Position numbers and translations under genes: made by a program. From Pseudisothecium myosuroides (taxonomy: Eukaryota; Streptophyta; Bryopsida; Hypnales; Lembophyllaceae): 64,000 nt of DNA. The notes below the pieces were generated by a model. It had not been told where the DNA came from. It saw nothing but the letters and a program-made list of their open reading frames with translations, and made no database searches. Where the stretch lies: NCBI GenBank assembly GCA_951799445.1, contig OX637287.1:34428224-34492223 (forward strand). The letters run 5' to 3'. This document shows, piece by piece, positions 10,361 to 20,705 of the stretch (the first letter of the stretch is position 1; each line of letters opens with the position of its first letter).

Positions 10361-13300
10361 GAAAGTCTCGTTGAGGTCGTTGAGCTCGTTGAAAACATTA
10401 ACTAGATTAGTTATACTAATGGCAACTTGATCGAAACTTACTCACCGGCAACTAGCCTTGAATTCGACCATATGTTCAACGTCAGTTAGGTGCCAGAAAT
10501 TGGGAAATTCTGCAGCAGTGAGTTAAGTTCGTTTTTTTGAAAGAAGCACCTGCTGCGCGCAGCTTCGATTCTCACTGGCCTTCAGTCTGGCCATCTGGCC
10601 CTCTGAAGCATCCTCCTCACAAGGTCACAATCTTTTTTGAACTCTTTTTTTGAAACAAACAAAGTCACAATCTAATAACCGGCCTCAGGGCTGAATTAAA
10701 CAAACAATGAAGTTGCCATGGCAGTGATTTTTGAAATTTCGGCAGCGTCGTTTCATTTGTTTCAAAAAAGGAAAAAAATAAAATTCGGCAGCGTTGCAGC
10801 AAAAGAAGTCTTCCTACCTCATAAACAGACTGCCTGACGCGTCGATCTCCAGGAGTAACATCCGAAAATCAAAACACTGACTTCAACAAGGCACAAGTGA
10901 CTGCAGACAGTAGCTTAGCTTGTAGCTGTAAAAAACACTTGGGGAAAAATACAACTCCTGGAATAACTATGTTTGAAGACCTAGACTACTAGACCCAAAA
11001 ATGTTTGGACTCAGATTGATTTCTCCAGGTTGCCAAGCCATAAAAAAATTCGTAGCTTCGATGCTACGTACGACCGTAGCGGACCGTAGCGGCCTAGCTA
11101 GCTCGCCCTTTCGATCCTGCAGTAAGAAAACTTTTTCAATTTGCCACTTCTTCCGTCCTCCGCTTCCTGGATTGCCCTTATTACAAGCAATATCGCACCA
11201 AGAGAAACTCCAGCTTTTTCCTTAAATTCACGAGATCCTGTCCCTGAACAGATCAAAGATGTGAGTCCAATGATTCTCCCTGTTTTGGATCCAACTGAAG
11301 ATCTGATCTGTTTCAACCCTTCATCCAAAGGAAACTTGCCACGTGAACGAACTGGACCTCGCTCATCCAAAATCTAGGGTGAACTGAACCCGCATGCGTG
11401 ATGGTGAACTGGCAGGAAATTAATCCCAGTAATTATCCTCCAAGCTTTTGGGTTAAGTTAGTTAAAGTTCAGAAAGAGGATTAACTCAAGTACTGAACTG
11501 AATCCGCAGAAGAGGAAGCGGCGTTACGTGACATGCCGCCGCAAAATCCTAATAAGTTACATGAAGAAATTGATGTTTAAAAAGGGAAGACGTAGCCCGG
11601 CTCACACCCCGAGACAATATAATCCAATTTTAAACCATTATACATGAACAAAGACTCATCCAAATGGATGCTCTCAAGTCACTGACAGTTCTCATTTGGG
11701 CTGAATTCTTTTTTAATATAATATTATTGCCACATTGGAACCTGAGTCTAGTAACTTAGACCCGAGGAAATCATTGTCGAGCTTAAGTTATAATCTAATC
11801 TCCTCGTTTAAGTTAAAGGGAATGATTAGGGTTATCACACTTGCACTCTGGTACAGTTCCTAGTAAAGTGATTTATTCCACTGACAAGGCCTGAAGTTCA
11901 GTTCAGTTAGAAAGAAAAAAGAATTCTGGCTCTTCTTACAAAGATGGAAGACATGGGATTGGCTACATGAGAAAAGAGTATTCCTCGTGCTGCCCCTGGA
12001 TAATAAGTGACTACCATTTCTTTTCTTTCTTTTTAATTTTTTTTTAATTTTTAATTTTTTTGATTCATCTGTGCCAAATAAAATTAAAAAAAAGGGTACT
12101 CCGGGTATTTGTTTTTCCTTGAAAGAGGAGTAGATACTGGAGAATGTATCAATAAGCTTACATTATTGTTTGCAGCTGAATTTGTGTAAAAAGGTCAGCA
12201 TGGGATTTGCCGCCAAGTGGCAGGGGGAGTTAATTAACGAATGGCGGCTCTCGAGAATTGCACCAGCTTCATGTGTCATCTTATTTTAGATTTTTGCATC
12301 AACGCCAGGCCGTCGTCAGTCATGTGAGTCCAGTTGGATCATGCTTGTCATAAGCTAACTGCTCTTTCGTGTGAAGCTAAGCTTTTCTTCCAGGAAATAT
12401 TAGATTCTCGTCAGCCTCAGGTGTTTTTGCCTCAGTGCAACAACTGAACTTCGTAGACTTGCAGTTCTTGTTCTTGTGTTTTGGAAAAAACCAGTAGCCT
12501 CTACATTACCGTGCGAAACGAGATCGAACACAACAGAGACCGGGGAACTAATCGTATCTGGGTCCCAGTCCGACGGAAGTGGAGGAAGATTGGGCGAAAT
12601 GAAGAAAAGGGCCAAATTCCCACCAAGGCAAGTAAATGCAATTGAAAACAAAGACAATTCTTAGATACACCAAATCGAAGAGCATTCCTCACTAATCTCA
12701 GCTTTAATCTTGTCACTAAGCTTGTAAAAGTGCTCACTTACGAAGAAAGCTAGCTCCTCCTATCCACACCTGTGTGGATGGCGTGCATAGACTTGCAGTT
12801 TCAATTCAGTTACGCTTACTCTTGCATGCATCGATCGATCGATCTCTACTTTCAGTTTAATATTTTGGTGTGGGTTTGAACTCAAATCGAGAGATATCGC
12901 TGCATGTCTGAGGACGACTGACCCTCCTTAAAAGGAACTGACTCTCCTCTTACAAAGCGGATATACATGCTAACCCTCAAGTGCTGAAGGACAGAAAGAA
13001 TGACAGCCTGTGCTCAAAAGCAGCGATCTCACAACTGTTTGGGGTCACATGAAATTGAACTTTCCGTTATTCAAATGAACCAGTCAGTACGTTGCGAGTC
13101 TTGGGACTGATCTTGAGGATGAGAACTGAAATTCTAGTTCTGACAAAACCACGTTATTTTAATCCCAGTTTTGAAGTCAACTGATTCTCGATCAATTCAA
13201 AGCTCCCAGATAGATCTAAGTCGAAGTCCTCCTTGTGAAGTTATGTGATGCAGCATTGCAGCTTCCGTGCTTCCTAGATTCTTGTAACGGAAATTTGTAC

Positions 13301-14805
13301 TGGGGCTAAGATTTCAGTTGCTTGCTCGTGCGCTTTTTCGGAGATTTGGAGTTCAGGAGATGTATGTGCAGAGAGGTTGATTCGTGGGAGCAGCCATCTC
13401 CTGAATCTTTCACATTTGGGATTTTCACAGACACGTCACTTCACTTCGTTTGAATTGGGGTTTCTGACTAGCTAGAGATTGTATCAATTGCCAGTATGCC
13501 ACCGTCGATTTATAATACACTTGGTGATTTGCTTTCCGAATCTGATCAACCTGAAACTCTTGCTAGCAATCGCTAGATTTCAATGGAAACTGCGTGCCAG
13601 CTGTCCATGGCATTTACAAGAGTTTGATTCAGCTTGTGAGCACTCGTGGAGAATAATGAAGATTGTACTGCAAACTCTAATTAATCTCAGAGAGATGATC
13701 TTTCCAGGTTTCCGGAATAACTTACTACCCCTTAATTGTATTGAGTTTTGCCAGCAGAAAGAATTTGCGCCGTGGATTTTCCCTGTGGCCTCTTCCTTAA
13801 TTCCGGCTCCCATTCGTAGCGCAAAATCATCAGGGAAATTTTTGATGTTCTTGTGTGGGAAATCAGGATGATCTCCCTGTGCATATCTGCAGTAGAACTC
13901 ACCACATGCTGTTAATTATAACCTCAATCGGGCCATCAGCGTTCGGGAAGTTTTTTGAGTTTTACAAGCTATTTTCCTACGATCCCCAAATTGAACCGTT
14001 TTTTCAAGTACGGAATCCGGTTATTTCCTCTATTTTTTATTATGAATGTAAATTTAATGGACTTTTTCACCGGTTTTTTGCCAATGTTTTTAAATTGCAA
14101 CCTTTTTTTTTACCAATTCCACCAGCTAACTTTGAACTTGCCGTTGGTTCTTTTCGATCATAGAGGCCCATTTTTGTAGAGGTGGCAATCAAATATTGGA
14201 TACGGATGGTCTTAGATGGGTTCATTAACCAACAATATCTTTGCCAGTTGCTTAGAGAGAGCTTCAACCATTGACATATTCCCCTACCGTACTAAAGTAG
14301 GCATCCCAAATGCACCAGTGACCTTAAAGCGCCATGTCCCGTGAGGCGACATCGGGCCCATTCTACATCATATTATAGTATTAGATGAACTCCCATAAGA
14401 GTTCATCTTAGTTTTGGATGAGTTTCATCTAAATATTACAGTTCATCTATCTTAGGGTTTGAATGTTTAGGTGGGGAGAGCTCCTTGACTTGACATTGTT
14501 GTCAAGTCAAGTTTTGTGAGTGTTTTTGGAGAGGATTGTGAGTTCTTGGCTTTACTTGGAGATGGAGGTTTATCATTTAGTAAAGTCTTCACTTCTTCTC
14601 TCACACTTGCACTCTTAGATTCTTCCTTTGTGGAGTGAGAGCCGCTTGATTTTGTGTGTGTAGATTGTTAAGTTTCTCAACTTGACACTTGAGAGGGTGT
14701 TTTTGACACTCTTTTGTGTTGATTTTGATTGATGTTTTGATTGACGGTTATAGTTACACGATGTGTTGTGTATGGCGATTTGTAATTATACGACAGCCAT
14801 CTTCG
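10361..14805. other. GC-richer intergenic block without a supported gene
   Basis: Base composition is more balanced than in the flanks, and moderate open frames occur on both strands (for example minus 11098-11370, plus 13479-13871). None shows a family motif, and frames overlap on opposite strands, as expected by chance in such DNA. A small GATC-rich run lies near 12833-12844. A short hairpin lies near 14390-14410 (GATGAACTC...GAGTTCATC). The block could contain an unrecognised non-coding transcript or decayed gene. Confidence 0.35.
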
Positions 14806-15032
14806 GTGTGTGTACATCTCCAAAATCAGTTATGTACCTCTGTGATAGAAATGCTTTTAGAACCAAACTTTGTTCCTTCATAACTTTTGCATACAGTATC
14901 CAAATGTTGCGTTTTTTGGTGCGTTGGAACCTCCTTTCCCTTGCCAATAAGAATATATAAGGATTTGAACAGTCTAATAGTAGTAATTAGGCACAGTAGC
15001 AATTAGTGGCGGTTTTGGGATACCTACCTTAT
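14806..15032. repeat. Copy 2 of the inverted duplicated repeat; shows the empty insertion site
   Basis: This is the reverse complement of 200-525 without the 82-bp retroposon. At about 14866-14881 the sequence TTGTTCCTTCATAAC occurs once, where the partner has two copies around its insert. Confidence 0.7.
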
Positions 15033-15194
15033 CTGACACTCAAAGGGTATGGAGCCCTCACAAAGAATTTCCCATTTTTGTTTTGTTTTAGGGGAAGATG
15101 GAGGTGGGGAACTTTATAAGGGCATTGTAACTTCACACCAAAGGGAAAATGTAAAAGGTAAAAGTTTATGATTTCTAATTGAACTCAATTGTAT

Positions 15195-15379
15195 CATTAG
15201 AAGGGATTCGGGGGTCTTGGAGGGCTGCGAGTTTCCCTACGTTCCAAACTCCAAAAACGTGTTGCACCAGTATGCTGATGTGGTAGAACGATTGCCACAT
15301 CATTTTGAAAGAATTTGTTTTTTTGCTCAAAATGATATTTGAAAAAAAAATAAAATAAAATAAAAATAAAAATAAAATA

Positions 15380-15429
<50 letters not shown>

Positions 15430-15510
15430 TTTTCTGACAATCGTATCGCTATTCACAAAATCGGTCCAGATCGAGGAACGGCCCTCCAGAGACCCCAAAA
15501 ACATCTAATG
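15195..15510. mobile_element. CATTAG-ended foldback MITE, copy 1
   Basis: The ends are inverted: CATTAGAAGGGATTCGGGGG at the left, and at the right a segment whose complement begins CATTAGATGTTTTTGGGG. The bases GTAT flank both sides (15191-15194, 15511-15514) and may be the target duplication. The middle holds GATGTGG...CCACATC, shared with the copy at 23032-23262. A (TAA)n microsatellite lies inside. Confidence 0.65.
15379..15426. repeat. (TAA)n microsatellite inside the MITE
   Basis: A run of about 15 TAA triplets follows an A/TAAAA-rich tract. Such runs often grow from A-rich element interiors. Confidence 0.9.
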
Positions 15511-15969
15511 GTATCATAAGGACAAATTTGCACCTTAATCCAATTTTGTGCATGACTTGATACTTGGGCTATATCTCAAACCTTTGAGGGTGATAATCTA
15601 CACCCATAGGATAATAATCTAATAATCTAGCTTCAAAATGATGGTTGTTGGAAGGAAATAATAAAGGTGTGTAAACCGCATGGGGAGGGTGGGTACTTTT
15701 TGATCCTTGCTCATCCCTCGAGGGTTGTAATTCCCTCTTTGTGTGGAACTAAGTCTCAATCTCCGGAGGAATATTTATCTATACATGAGTTCTATTTGAA
15801 ACTCTTGTTAACCCCACAAGATAAAATTTATACTCCGCCTTTTCTTTGCCACTGGTGTGCTTGTACGCTTATGGGTGAACAAAACAAAGAAACCTAAGCT
15901 GACACACAAAGACACATCATGTACAGAAGAAAGCCTTCGAGGAGCAAGTCCGTAAATCAATTAAAACCC
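15511..15969. other. Intergenic DNA, nothing recognised
   Basis: The short open frame here has no recognisable domain. Confidence 0.45.
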
Positions 15970-15972
15970 TAA

Positions 15973-16430
15973 GAGCATCCACAATGCAGCCTCGCTAAAC
16001 AATCCATGTATCAAAAAACGTTGGAACATTCCACGAGGCCTTCATAGTGCCGGATTTATTTTAGAACAAATCGATTCAATGCAAAGCCGGCAATCCAAAC
16101 GGTCAAATGGAGTTTTTGCATTTTAAAAAGAGAGAAAGAAAAGAATCTTACATTAAAAAAAGACTTTTCATTGAATCAAGGGAAGGTTGAATTGATTGGC
16201 ACGTTTAATAATGCTGAAAAGGGTTGACAATCATTATTATTTCTACCGGGAGCCAACTTGTGGGCCCTTCAAATTTTGGAAATTTGCCGGAGTGGGGAGG
16301 TCGCATACCGAGACCGTGAAAGTGCCGGGACCCATAGAGGTTGCATTGGAGCACAATTTTTAATACAAACAACTTTTTGCCCGGGAAAGTAACGATAGAG
16401 GCACTGTTGACGGGCGCATTGTAGATGCTC
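15973..16430. mobile_element. PIF/Harbinger-type (Tourist-like) MITE
   Basis: The 15-base terminal inverted repeats are GAGCATCCACAATGC at the left and, read inward from the right, GAGCATCTACAATGC (one mismatch). TAA flanks both sides (15970-15972 and 16431-16433), the three-base TWA duplication characteristic of PIF/Harbinger elements. The interior (458 bp) is non-coding. Confidence 0.8.
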
Positions 16431-16444
16431 TAAGTTTCTAGATT

Positions 16445-16915
16445 ATGATTCCAACGACCAATACTATCAATGTCTTAACGGATAGGTACATAATTGGCCA
16501 CGCAGATACTTTTGAAGAAGTAGCTATTGCAATCTGCTATGAAGTTGGCCTGCCCCTTCTGTTTCAAAAGATTGAAATTCAGGTAGTATTCTTTTCTCAG
16601 TCTGCAATAGAAATTGAGATGTTAGATTCCAGTAAGCTTATATCAGTTAACATCTTGTCTTTATATATATGCTACGTTTGATTTTGCAATGTTTTTCACA
16701 TTGCCATTTACAAAAATCAATTGAAGAGATTTGTCATAATACCTGTACATAACATTCTTGTGGTGCTGCGTAAACAAACAAAAAATTCTGCAAAAATCTT
16801 GAATTCGTCTCAGATTAGAGGTACAAAGAGTTCAGGAAGTAGACAGGAATTGGCCACTCCAAGGCAATTCCAATCGAAGTATTTCGCGATCTTTCAATTG
16901 CCAAAGAGGAGATGA
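16445..16915 (+). pseudogene. Possible exon remnants of an unidentified gene
   Basis: An open frame from 16445 to about 16582 gives a plausible globular segment (around GHADTFEEVAIA) and ends at CAG followed by GTAGT, a donor-like site. A second open segment at about 16818-16915 follows a CTCAG acceptor-like site, stays in phase with the first and ends in a stop. I recognise no family, and chance is a real possibility. It could be a gene fragment, or nothing. Confidence 0.15.
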
Positions 16916-16988
16916 ACAAGCAGTTTTTTCTTTGAAAACAAGGACATGCATAGATTTATGTTTATTGAAATTGTCCAAAGTCTTAACA

Positions 16989-17112
16989 GAAATTTACTAA
17001 TTTAATTTGCATATCATGTGGAAGAGAGAGAGGGAACAAGCCACAAAAATTTACTAACTTAAGTTGCATTTCCGGCCTTATCATGTGGAAGAGAGAAAAG
17101 GAGCAAGCCACA
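16989..17112. repeat. Tandem direct repeat, two diverged units of about 57-66 bp
   Basis: AAATTTACTAATTTAA...ATCATGTGGAAGAGAG... and its second copy from about 17047 share the AAGCCACA ending. The second copy has a short extra segment around TTTCCGGCC. Confidence 0.8.
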
Positions 17113-17147
17113 AAGAATAAGCTAATTGTAGAATTGACCAAGAGTAC

Positions 17148-17672
17148 TTGATGACACAAATTATTAGAACATCTCAAACTATAATCTACACCTCTTACAT
17201 CAATACTATAACAAAGACAAAAACAACATGTATCTACTTAGTTGAACACTTATATACTATATACAAATCACAATTCAAAAACAGTCACTTCATCACTCCA
17301 CCACTTATTCTCTCCCTTGTACCAATACTACCAAATGTATTTAACCCAGATAGAAACATACTCACAAAAATATTCAACAATCCACATTAAGAAACAAGTA
17401 CACATATATGATGCATCTGGACACTTTTTAACCTCTATCATTACAACTAGGCTTGAATTATTATAGTAACAATACAACTAACATACCCAACACTACATAC
17501 CACTTAAACCCACCACATAAACATTCAAAACAAAATAAAACTCCATTGTCCAACCACCAATACTCCTTCCCTAATCAAATCCTACATTATGTTACTAACT
17601 ACTTCCAATTAACACATTCCTACTTCTCATCGCTATTAATTTGTCCATTTCAATCCTGCATTTTTTTCTAAA
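17148..17672. other. Strand-asymmetric, G-depleted tract
   Basis: For about 525 bases the plus strand is almost free of G while C is common. By direct count, sixty-base lines here hold only 1 to 4 G (for example one G in 17461-17520 and one in 17521-17580). The flanking DNA does not show this. Open frames arise only because stop codons TAG and TGA need G. Function is unknown. Confidence 0.75.
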
Positions 17673-18160
17673 TACACCCAAGATTCTAATTTTGGTTCGC
17701 TTGGATCAACTTACTTCTATCAGTGGTAAGGAAATGGACTAGCTTATCTACTTGTCATGGAAGATATTAATCCTTGAGAGTCTAAGAAGACTAGTTTGGA
17801 GTGCAACATGACATTTCTTGTGTATTTGACATATAAGGTGCATGAATTGACTTACACAACAATTACAAAAGTTTGAATTTATATTGAGCTGGATCCAATG
17901 ACACGTAATACTTCTAATTTAGATCATTATTATACCTTCTACATATTCAAGAAGTTGTAAAATGGCCACATATTCTACTTATTTATCTCAGTTCCAAATA
18001 TTTTTTTTTTGCTTAGGTCTTTCTTTCTTCTTCTTTAACAATAGAAATGATACAAATTTATATCCAATGCAACAAAAAAAATTACATTATAGCCACTGCC
18101 AAGCAGGCATTACCCCCTTCCCAAAACAACGACAATCCTACATTGACCATAACATTCAGT
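17673..18160. other. AT-rich intergenic DNA, nothing recognised
   Basis: No supported feature. Confidence 0.45.
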
Positions 18161-18167
18161 AGCTCTA

Positions 18168-18263
18168 CAGTGATGGTGTGGTATATTCCACACCCCAACA
18201 GTGCTTCATCAGTAGCTACTGATGAATTAGACAGGTGGAGGATGTAGAAGCACACCATCACTG
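18168..18263. repeat. Small foldback hairpin
   Basis: CAGTGATGGTGTG at 18168-18180 pairs perfectly with CACACCATCACTG at 18251-18263. An inner palindrome TCATCAGTAGCTACTGATGA sits in the loop. It abuts the larger foldback that starts at 18264. Confidence 0.85.
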
Positions 18264-18445
18264 CATCAGGAAAGTACCCCCCTATTGCTTCAGTATTGTT
18301 GTAGTACTGTTTCAGTGGCTACGCAATATAATACCAAAAAATTATTGTTGCAGTACTGCAGGTAGTACTGCAACAGTAAGTTTTTGGTATTATATTGCGT
18401 AGCCACTGAAACAGTACTGCAGCGAAGGGGGGCTTTTTCCTGATG
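18264..18445. mobile_element. Long near-perfect foldback (hairpin) element
   Basis: The outer arms begin CATCAGGAAAG and end CTTTTTCCTGATG. Inside, about 58 bases around TTTCAGTGGCTACGCAATAT pair with a nearly identical inverted copy, around a short loop near 18360. Almost the whole 182 bp is stem. It is non-coding. It is a MITE-like foldback, or a hairpin RNA source if transcribed. Confidence 0.85.
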
Positions 18446-18497
18446 TGTAGAACCAAGGCAACATCAACACATGCTACTAAATGTTAAGACAATTTCA

Positions 18498-19437
18498 TTA
18501 ACCCCTAAAGGACCGGCATGCGTTTTTTGGCCGTATAGAAATTTTGGGCAGGTCCGTGTGGCTAGAGATTTCCATATTTTAAGCTGAAAATTTAATAGAA
18601 GGTGGGCGCGAGGAATATCTTTCATATGCACTAAATTTCAGCACATTTGGAAATAGGAGTCAAAAGTTATAGCCAAATATGTTACTTTTTTTCGTAACTG
18701 GGCAGTCCGGGCAGCAGGAAAAATTTGGCAAAAAATTGATTTTTTTTTTAAAATATTTTTTTTCTCATAGATTATATTTTTGTCTATCTCAAAAGCTTTG
18801 ATTCATTTCATTTGGATTTGTTATGAGAAAGTTATGGACATTCTTGTTTTTCGGGCAGTTAGAGCATCTTCTTGAAAAAAATAACTTGTAGGATGCATTT
18901 CTAAATGCTATTTTTTCAATTTAAAAAAAAAAAAATCTCATGGTTTAGTTTACTTGCTAGAACAATCTCACCATTGGGATTAGTGTATTTTAATTCCATC
19001 TAAAATATATTAATGTTTTAGATTTTCCTTCTATCTCATACCTACTTCTACTTAATAAATTTTTTAGGAATGATAATTAAGTTTTTTTGAATAATTTTTT
19101 CCCCCTAGACTCTCAACTCAATTCTCCGCTATAAAGATTTGAAGCCCAAAACTTTGTAGTGCAAAAATTTTAAGTGAAAAATGTTTAAAGTCAAAAAATC
19201 TAGTCCCGCAGTGTGCTGAAATATTTGTTTTTTCCACTTTAAACGCAGATATCTTTCAATCTGAGCGGTCAAAAATTCTGAAATTTTTTCCACACATTCT
19301 CATACTAGTTAGGTTTAAGATCCTACGGTTAGATGTGAAAAAAAAATATTTTTCATTTTTTTTTTACTCCTTGCTATAGAAATGGCAGTTTTGATGGTTT
19401 CTTGGCAGAAAAAAAGCCTTGGGCCTTTAGGGGTTAA
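18498..19437 (-). mobile_element. TTAA-flanked piggyBac-like MITE, subfamily C-B
   Basis: TTAA at 18498-18501 and 19434-19437 bound 940 bp. Both terminal repeats are well kept: CCCCTAAAGGACCGGCATGC at the left ('B' end), and at the right the C end ending GGGCCTTTAGGGG. After the B end comes TTTTGGCCGTATAGAAATTT, also seen in reverse at the right of the 29702-30645 copy. Confidence 0.9.
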
Positions 19438-20234
19438 ATCGGCGTAAATTCCTGTGCAAAAAATTGAGACACAAATCTACTATGGAGTACAAAATTTTAG
19501 GACAAGTATAGATTTGTGTTTCAGGGCAGGCGACCTGAAAGTACTGAAGTTGTGGAATACCGGCAATGTAGTTATGGAACTGATGTTCTAAGTAATCAGA
19601 TCTAAAGGTAACCAAGTAGCAAACCAATAATATCCTCAGGACTGTTTTACAAAAGCAAGCCTGAGCATACCTCCATGCTGCCATCATGAAGCCATGAGGA
19701 ATAATCTTCTTCTCCAAGGGAGATTTTTTTTTCTAGTTTTTTCTTTTGACCAGAGACTACTGTCTTGAAGCTAGCTAGCGGTAAGAAATTGTCTGAAGTC
19801 ATATCATGTTATCAACTTGCTTTTGATTGCTGAATTTTTGGACATTATATATATTGCTGGGCGTAACGCCAATGTTGATTCGGTAGACAGACACGATGAC
19901 GTTATGGAATTTCAAAATTGCTAGCCCGAGGAGGAATAATTTTGCAGAAGCACTTGTGCATGAATTCATTGATTCCATTTATAAACAGTTGGGGTGAGGA
20001 GAGCCCTGTTTCGATGCTCTTCTGTTCTCCGTGCAGGGGCCAACTGGCCATTCAACTGCTGTCCTGTCTTGTTCTGTACTTGCAGTTTATCATGCATTAA
20101 GTTAACTCTAAGCTTTTTTTGTTTTTTATTTTAAACAAATGACAAATGACAAGTTACTCTAAGCTTTGACAACCCCTTTTTCTATGCTAAGTAGTAAGCT
20201 TAATGTTGGATTTTTTTGGGGGTAGGTGGGAAAT
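19438..20234. other. Intergenic DNA, nothing recognised
   Basis: No supported gene. Short open frames only. Confidence 0.45.
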
Positions 20235-20300
20235 GGTGACCATTGCATTTAAAAACACAAGTAAACAATCAATCCCGCTCAAGTAGTAATGTTGAATTTG
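20235..20300 (-). repeat. Third copy of the GGTGACCAT retroposon 3' end
   Basis: GGTGACCATTGCATTTAAAAACAC is preceded by a T/G-rich tract (the complement of its tail) and followed by AAACAATCAATCCCGCTC, matching 4880-4900. Target duplications are not clear here. Confidence 0.5.
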
Positions 20301-20378
20301 AAGACCCTTCTCCTGCTTTGCATGCACAGCTAGCTAGGCTTTTAAGTTATGCATGCATGGTTTTGCTTGTGAAATCTT

Positions 20379-20705
20379 CCAGGCACCTGTGGCTGGCGGG
20401 CCTTGCATTGTGTGCCCCTTTGCAGTGACATTTTGTTTCATTTGTTTCAAAAAGTACTAAAAATAAAGTAGCATGCATGTCAAATATTGTGTGCCCCTTT
20501 GCAATGAAATTTGTGTTTCATTTGTTTCAAAAAACATTAAAAATTAAAGCAGCATGCCTGCATGGTTTCAGTTTGTTTGCCATCTCTTCCTGCCAGGCCA
20601 CCTGTGCCTGGCGGACTCGTATTGTGCCCCTCTTTGCATTGCAAGTGAAATTTTGTTTCATTTGTTTCAAAAAAAACATTAAAAATTAAAGCAGCATGCA
20701 CGTCA
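20379..20705 (+). repeat. Array of three SINE-like repeat units
   Basis: Three consecutive related units run from about 20379, 20483 and 20580. Each contains TGTGCCCCTTTGCA, TTTCATTTGTTTCAAAAA and a TAAAAAT(T)AAAG...GCATGC tail. Units 1 and 3 also begin with a short hairpin-like head (CACCTGTGGCTGGCGG and CACCTGTGCCTGGCGG). A fourth diverged unit lies at 21335-21410. The common A-rich ends suggest a retroposed family that has become locally tandem. Confidence 0.65.

Noticed and set aside
11098..11377. Overlapping open frames on both strands (minus 11098-11370, plus 11141-11377)
   Set aside because: Neither has a recognisable motif or neighbouring in-phase exon, and opposite-strand overlap points to chance.
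12400..12737. Open frames on both strands in the GC-richer block
   Set aside because: Several frames overlap and none shows splice context or motifs. Left as unannotated.
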